Part shown: positions 39,501 to 42,224 of the stretch, piece by piece | How the letters are laid out: each line of letters begins with the position of its first letter | Numbering within the stretch: the first letter of the stretch is position 1 | NCBI GenBank assembly: GCA_964448115.1 | Contig: CAYUVA010000042.1 | Coordinates: 1-42,224, forward strand | Length of the DNA stretch: 42,224 nt | Direction: 5' to 3' | From: CAYUVA01 sp964448115 [NCBI: uncultured bacterium] | GTDB lineage: Bacteria > CAYUVA01 | Position numbers and translations under genes: made by a program | Notes under the pieces: generated by a model | The model's database searches: none | What the model saw: only the letters and a program-made list of their open reading frames with translations | What the model was told of the DNA's origin: nothing

Positions 39501-40599
39501 AATCTTATCATCCATTTTGTTTACCAGACCAGTATTTTGCCTTTTCAGACCTAGCATCAAATGCAATTATGATTGTGTGATGTGCAATGTACCTGATTAT
39601 AATAAGAAATTACAACCGACCTCCTTAAATGATCTTCGGGATATGATACCGAGATTGTATAAGCTTGGAGTAGGTATTGTTAATATCGGAGGTGGGGAGC
39701 CAATGTTACTTGATAACTTACCTGATATAATAGCGCTTCTGAACACCCGATTCTCTGTAAGGTTACAAACCAATGGCTCCCATCCAGATCCCAAGTTTAT
39801 CAAAGAGCTTGTATTGTCAGGTCTTGATGGTGTCTCTGTAACCTTTAACTCGCTAAATGAAGAGCTGCAAAGAAAGATTACAGGAAACGAGAATGCCTGG
39901 ATTTCATCACTAGAATCCCTATATTGGTTCTCAAAACTGATGCCACGAAGAGGAAAATTGATGATAATGAATGCAATTGTTACAAGAAATAATGTTTTAG
40001 AGCTTCCCGGCTTGATTCAATTAGCAGCACATCTTGGTTTTAAGGCTGCTTTTATACCCCTCCTAAGTTCAAACAATAGCCAAGACAATCATCCCTTCCA
40101 TAAAAAGGTAGATAATTTACTTCCGGATAAAAACCAAATTAACGAATTATTTCAGATATATAATGAAATAAAAAATAGTAAATATAGGAAACATCTAGCC
40201 ACAAGCAAATTGTTTTTAAAAGAAAGCATTGAATTCCATAAAACCCGAAAAAATGCTTGGAAGTGTTATGCTGGAGACCTATTTTTTGTGATAAATCCCG
40301 AAGGGGAACTATCTATATGCACAGAGTATCCCCCCATCGGCAATCTATTTAATGATGATTTCTATAATAATTTCTGTGATTTTCGTAGAAAGTTCGATCT
40401 AACAAGGTTGATAGGCTCATGCAGCGGTTGCATGCACCCCTGTTTTTATGAGATATCCATGATGAAAAAGCCAAGTGTTTTAATGAAACGCATGGTGGAG
40501 GAATTTCATTCGATGATACACCCTAGGCCTACCCCTAAATCGTTTGAAGAGGTTTATATGTTTGCTGAAAGACTCAAACGAAGATACTCGGGATCATGA
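39475..40599 (+). CDS. Radical SAM protein with C-terminal SPASM-like cysteines (first)
   Basis: The 4Fe-4S motif is CNYDCVMC (CxxxCxxC) near residue 29, followed by GGGEPMLLDNL. The C-terminal cluster binding residues are CYAGDLFFV, ICTEYPP and CSGCMHPCFYE, as in SPASM domains. The family modifies peptides or small molecules by radical chemistry. The protein has an unusual N-terminus with a hydrophobic patch (ILFTRPVFCLF). The start ATG overlaps the GT2 gene, and the end overlaps the next gene by four bases (ATGA), so the two radical SAM genes are coupled. The substrate is unknown. Confidence 0.9.
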   Translation: MIHLRKRTRILSSILFTRPVFCLFRPSIKCNYDCVMCNVPDYNKKLQPTSLNDLRDMIPRLYKLGVGIVNIGGGEPMLLDNLPDIIALLNTRFSVRLQTNGSHPDPKFIKELVLSGLDGVSVTFNSLNEELQRKITGNENAWISSLESLYWFSKLMPRRGKLMIMNAIVTRNNVLELPGLIQLAAHLGFKAAFIPLLSSNNSQDNHPFHKKVDNLLPDKNQINELFQIYNEIKNSKYRKHLATSKLFLKESIEFHKTRKNAWKCYAGDLFFVINPEGELSICTEYPPIGNLFNDDFYNNFCDFRRKFDLTRLIGSCSGCMHPCFYEISMMKKPSVLMKRMVEEFHSMIHPRPTPKSFEEVYMFAERLKRRYSGS

Positions 40600-41699
40600 T
40601 AAAATCTTTAGATTACATGCGCAGTTTCACTAGAATTTTTATTAAGAAAGGCTTACCTTTATATTTAATTTTTTTTATAACTAGAAGGTGCGTCTGTCGA
40701 TGCAAACACTGTTTTGTGAAGTGGGAAGGAGAGTCCACAGATGAACTTGATATCAATGAGATACGGATGATAACTAAGAGATTTGGGAGACTCCTCTTTC
40801 TTTTCCTGACCGGCGGTGAACCGTTTCTAAGAGATGATCTTCCCCTGATCGCACAATCCTTTTCAAGCAACTGCCAGGTTAGGAAAATGCAAATTCCCTC
40901 CAATGGTGCATTGGGGGATAGGGTTGTTGAAATGGCTAAAGAGATTGCTGTATCATGCCCTGAAACCCATATCGGAGTAACTATTTCGCTGGATGCCTTG
41001 GGTAAAATGCATGATGAAATCAGAGGTTTTCCTGGCCTTTTCGATAAAGCTGTCAATACATTAACTGGTCTTATGGAGCTGGAAAGGAGATATCCCAATT
41101 TCAATACCAATGTCAATATAACTATTTCAGCATTAAATCAGGATCACCTGGATGAGCTTTATAACTATCTTTCCAATGAATTAAAGGTGAAAAACATTAT
41201 CTATACAATAACGCGCGGGAGACCTAGAAATATGTCAGCTTTGGATATCGATATCAATAAAGCATTAAAATTTAACATGCTCGTGGAAAAAGATATTATT
41301 GAAAATAACAAAGGCTATCACCGATTTCCCTTTAGTGATCTTATTAATGCGAAAAACATTTATTCAAGATATATTGTGTTCAAGATTTTAAGGGAAAATC
41401 GTTATCAAATACCTTGCTATGCAGGTAATCTTGCTGGAGTTTTAGATGATGAGGGGAATATCCGTCCATGTGAATTGAGGAATGAGATTATTGGAAATAT
41501 TAGGGAAGCTGACTATGATTTTTCCAAGATATGGTTCAGCCCGTATGCTGATACGATAAGGAATGAAATCAGAAATAAGCATTGCTTTTGTACACATGAA
41601 TGCTTTCTTAGCACAAATCTGATATATAACCCGAATAATCTATTATCTATTTTTCCTGTTTGGTTTAGAATGATGGTAGAAAAAGTTTTCAAAAAATGA
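40596..41699 (+). CDS. Radical SAM protein with C-terminal SPASM-like cysteines (second)
   Basis: The 4Fe-4S site is CVCRCKHC and the SAM-binding segment FLTGGEPFLRDDLP; ISLDALGKMHDEIRG is the usual strand after it. C-terminal cysteines CYAGN, CELRNE and CFCTHECFL fit a SPASM-type domain. It is a distant paralogue of the gene before it. The stop overlaps the next start by four bases. The two enzymes probably act on one substrate, for example a peptide, sugar nucleotide or lipid carrier; I see no precursor peptide in the window. Confidence 0.9.
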   Translation: MIKSLDYMRSFTRIFIKKGLPLYLIFFITRRCVCRCKHCFVKWEGESTDELDINEIRMITKRFGRLLFLFLTGGEPFLRDDLPLIAQSFSSNCQVRKMQIPSNGALGDRVVEMAKEIAVSCPETHIGVTISLDALGKMHDEIRGFPGLFDKAVNTLTGLMELERRYPNFNTNVNITISALNQDHLDELYNYLSNELKVKNIIYTITRGRPRNMSALDIDINKALKFNMLVEKDIIENNKGYHRFPFSDLINAKNIYSRYIVFKILRENRYQIPCYAGNLAGVLDDEGNIRPCELRNEIIGNIREADYDFSKIWFSPYADTIRNEIRNKHCFCTHECFLSTNLIYNPNNLLSIFPVWFRMMVEKVFKK

Positions 41700-42224
41700 A
41701 GCTTTTTAGCAATAAATTGTCTTTTTCTTTTGAAGTGATAACCTTTTTTCTTTGTATTATTATCTATTTTATACAAGTGGTTACGTATAATGATAAAATT
41801 GAACTTAAAGCAGAGGAAGTTATTTGGTCAGGCAAAGTAATGTATCCTAAAATATTAAGAAATATAAATATTAGGGATAATTCAATAGAGCGGTATTATT
41901 CTTATCATTATACTCAGGAAGATGCAATTAATAAAGTATTTAAGTTCGGACCATTTATATCATTTATAAATGAGTATGATCCTGTTTGGGAATTATGTAT
42001 AGGTGATTTGCATATCCCTTTAATGATGAAGGACTATATGGGAGGATTATTTTTTTTATATAACTATTTTTTTAGCAATTTCTTAGGATCATCTATTTGG
42101 TCAGTAAGGATACCAAATATTATACTAGGTTTATTAAATATAATGATCATGTATTATTGGATTCGCCGTTTTTTGGGACCTAAATACTCGTTATTGTTTT
42201 TATTTTTTTATGTTATTGATATTA
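41696..42224 (+). CDS. GT39-like membrane glycosyltransferase (3' end outside the window)
   Basis: The frame is open to the right edge, with about 176 codons visible. It starts with one membrane helix (VITFFLCIIIYFIQVV), then a loop and a region MMKDYMGGLFFLYNYFF ... SVRIPNIILGLLNIMIMYYWIRRFLG that matches the first half of dolichyl-phosphate-mannose/ArnT-type glycosyltransferases (YxGxLxxY and SxRLPS-like motifs). These use a polyprenyl-phosphate sugar donor at the outer membrane leaflet. It overlaps the second radical SAM gene by four bases (ATGA). The very AT-rich codons continue the trend of this cluster. Confidence 0.75.
   Translation, partial: MKLFSNKLSFSFEVITFFLCIIIYFIQVVTYNDKIELKAEEVIWSGKVMYPKILRNINIRDNSIERYYSYHYTQEDAINKVFKFGPFISFINEYDPVWELCIGDLHIPLMMKDYMGGLFFLYNYFFSNFLGSSIWSVRIPNIILGLLNIMIMYYWIRRFLGPKYSLLFLFFYVIDI

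Overview
The window comes from the chromosome of a Gram-negative bacterium of moderate GC. The Gram-negative call rests on a predicted outer-membrane barrel, a lipoprotein with a lipobox, and an IPTL-CTERM surface protein of the type sorted by exosortases. Thr-Pro linkers, 14-repeat propellers, an infB without nusA, and a Bacillus-type iron-sulfur PurF suggest an uncultivated, deep-branching lineage. I cannot name the phylum from sequence alone.

Layout. 1-985: 3' end of a surface protein with a Thr-Pro linker, calcium-type repeats and an IPTL-CTERM tail. 1170-11191: a long housekeeping run, infB-ylxP-rbfA-nrnA-truB-rpsO-pnp-(decayed M16 peptidase)-dut-purB. 11259-14754: purF-greA, an unknown gene and a DnaC-like loader ATPase. 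14776-17855, minus strand: a lipoprotein and a 14-repeat secreted propeller. 17934-18272, minus strand: a tRNA-Val/tRNA-Asp operon with clear promoter and terminator, followed by a tRNA 3'-half fragment and a palindrome. 18557-21300, minus strand: a sigma-54 activator with a Glu-for-Asp receiver, translationally coupled to an exported sulfatase-fold protein. 21416-21607: a tiny membrane protein whose frame continues through a TGA followed by a SECIS-like hairpin. 21646-26311: a zinc-ribbon/membrane/propeller protein, a receiver-PAS-degenerate kinase protein, and a J-like/TPR protein without HPD. 26319-29863: yicC, coaBC and an outer-membrane barrel. 29959-35240: polA converging on holA-holB across a bidirectional terminator. 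35500-42224: a secreted Thr-Pro protein, an exported protein, then an AT-rich cluster of one GT2, two radical SAM/SPASM proteins and a GT39-like enzyme cut by the window end.

How the parts work together. The first third covers translation initiation, ribosome maturation, RNA decay, tRNA modification, dUTP removal and purine synthesis. polA and the clamp-loader subunits belong to replication. The accessory parts look like envelope biology: surface proteins sharing a C-terminal module, signalling proteins with altered active sites, and a glycan or peptide modification cluster.

The observation I would check first is the possible selenoprotein at 21416-21607. Next are the frameshifted M16 remnant between pnp and dut, and the shared LAGYM module at the ends of the Thr-Pro proteins.
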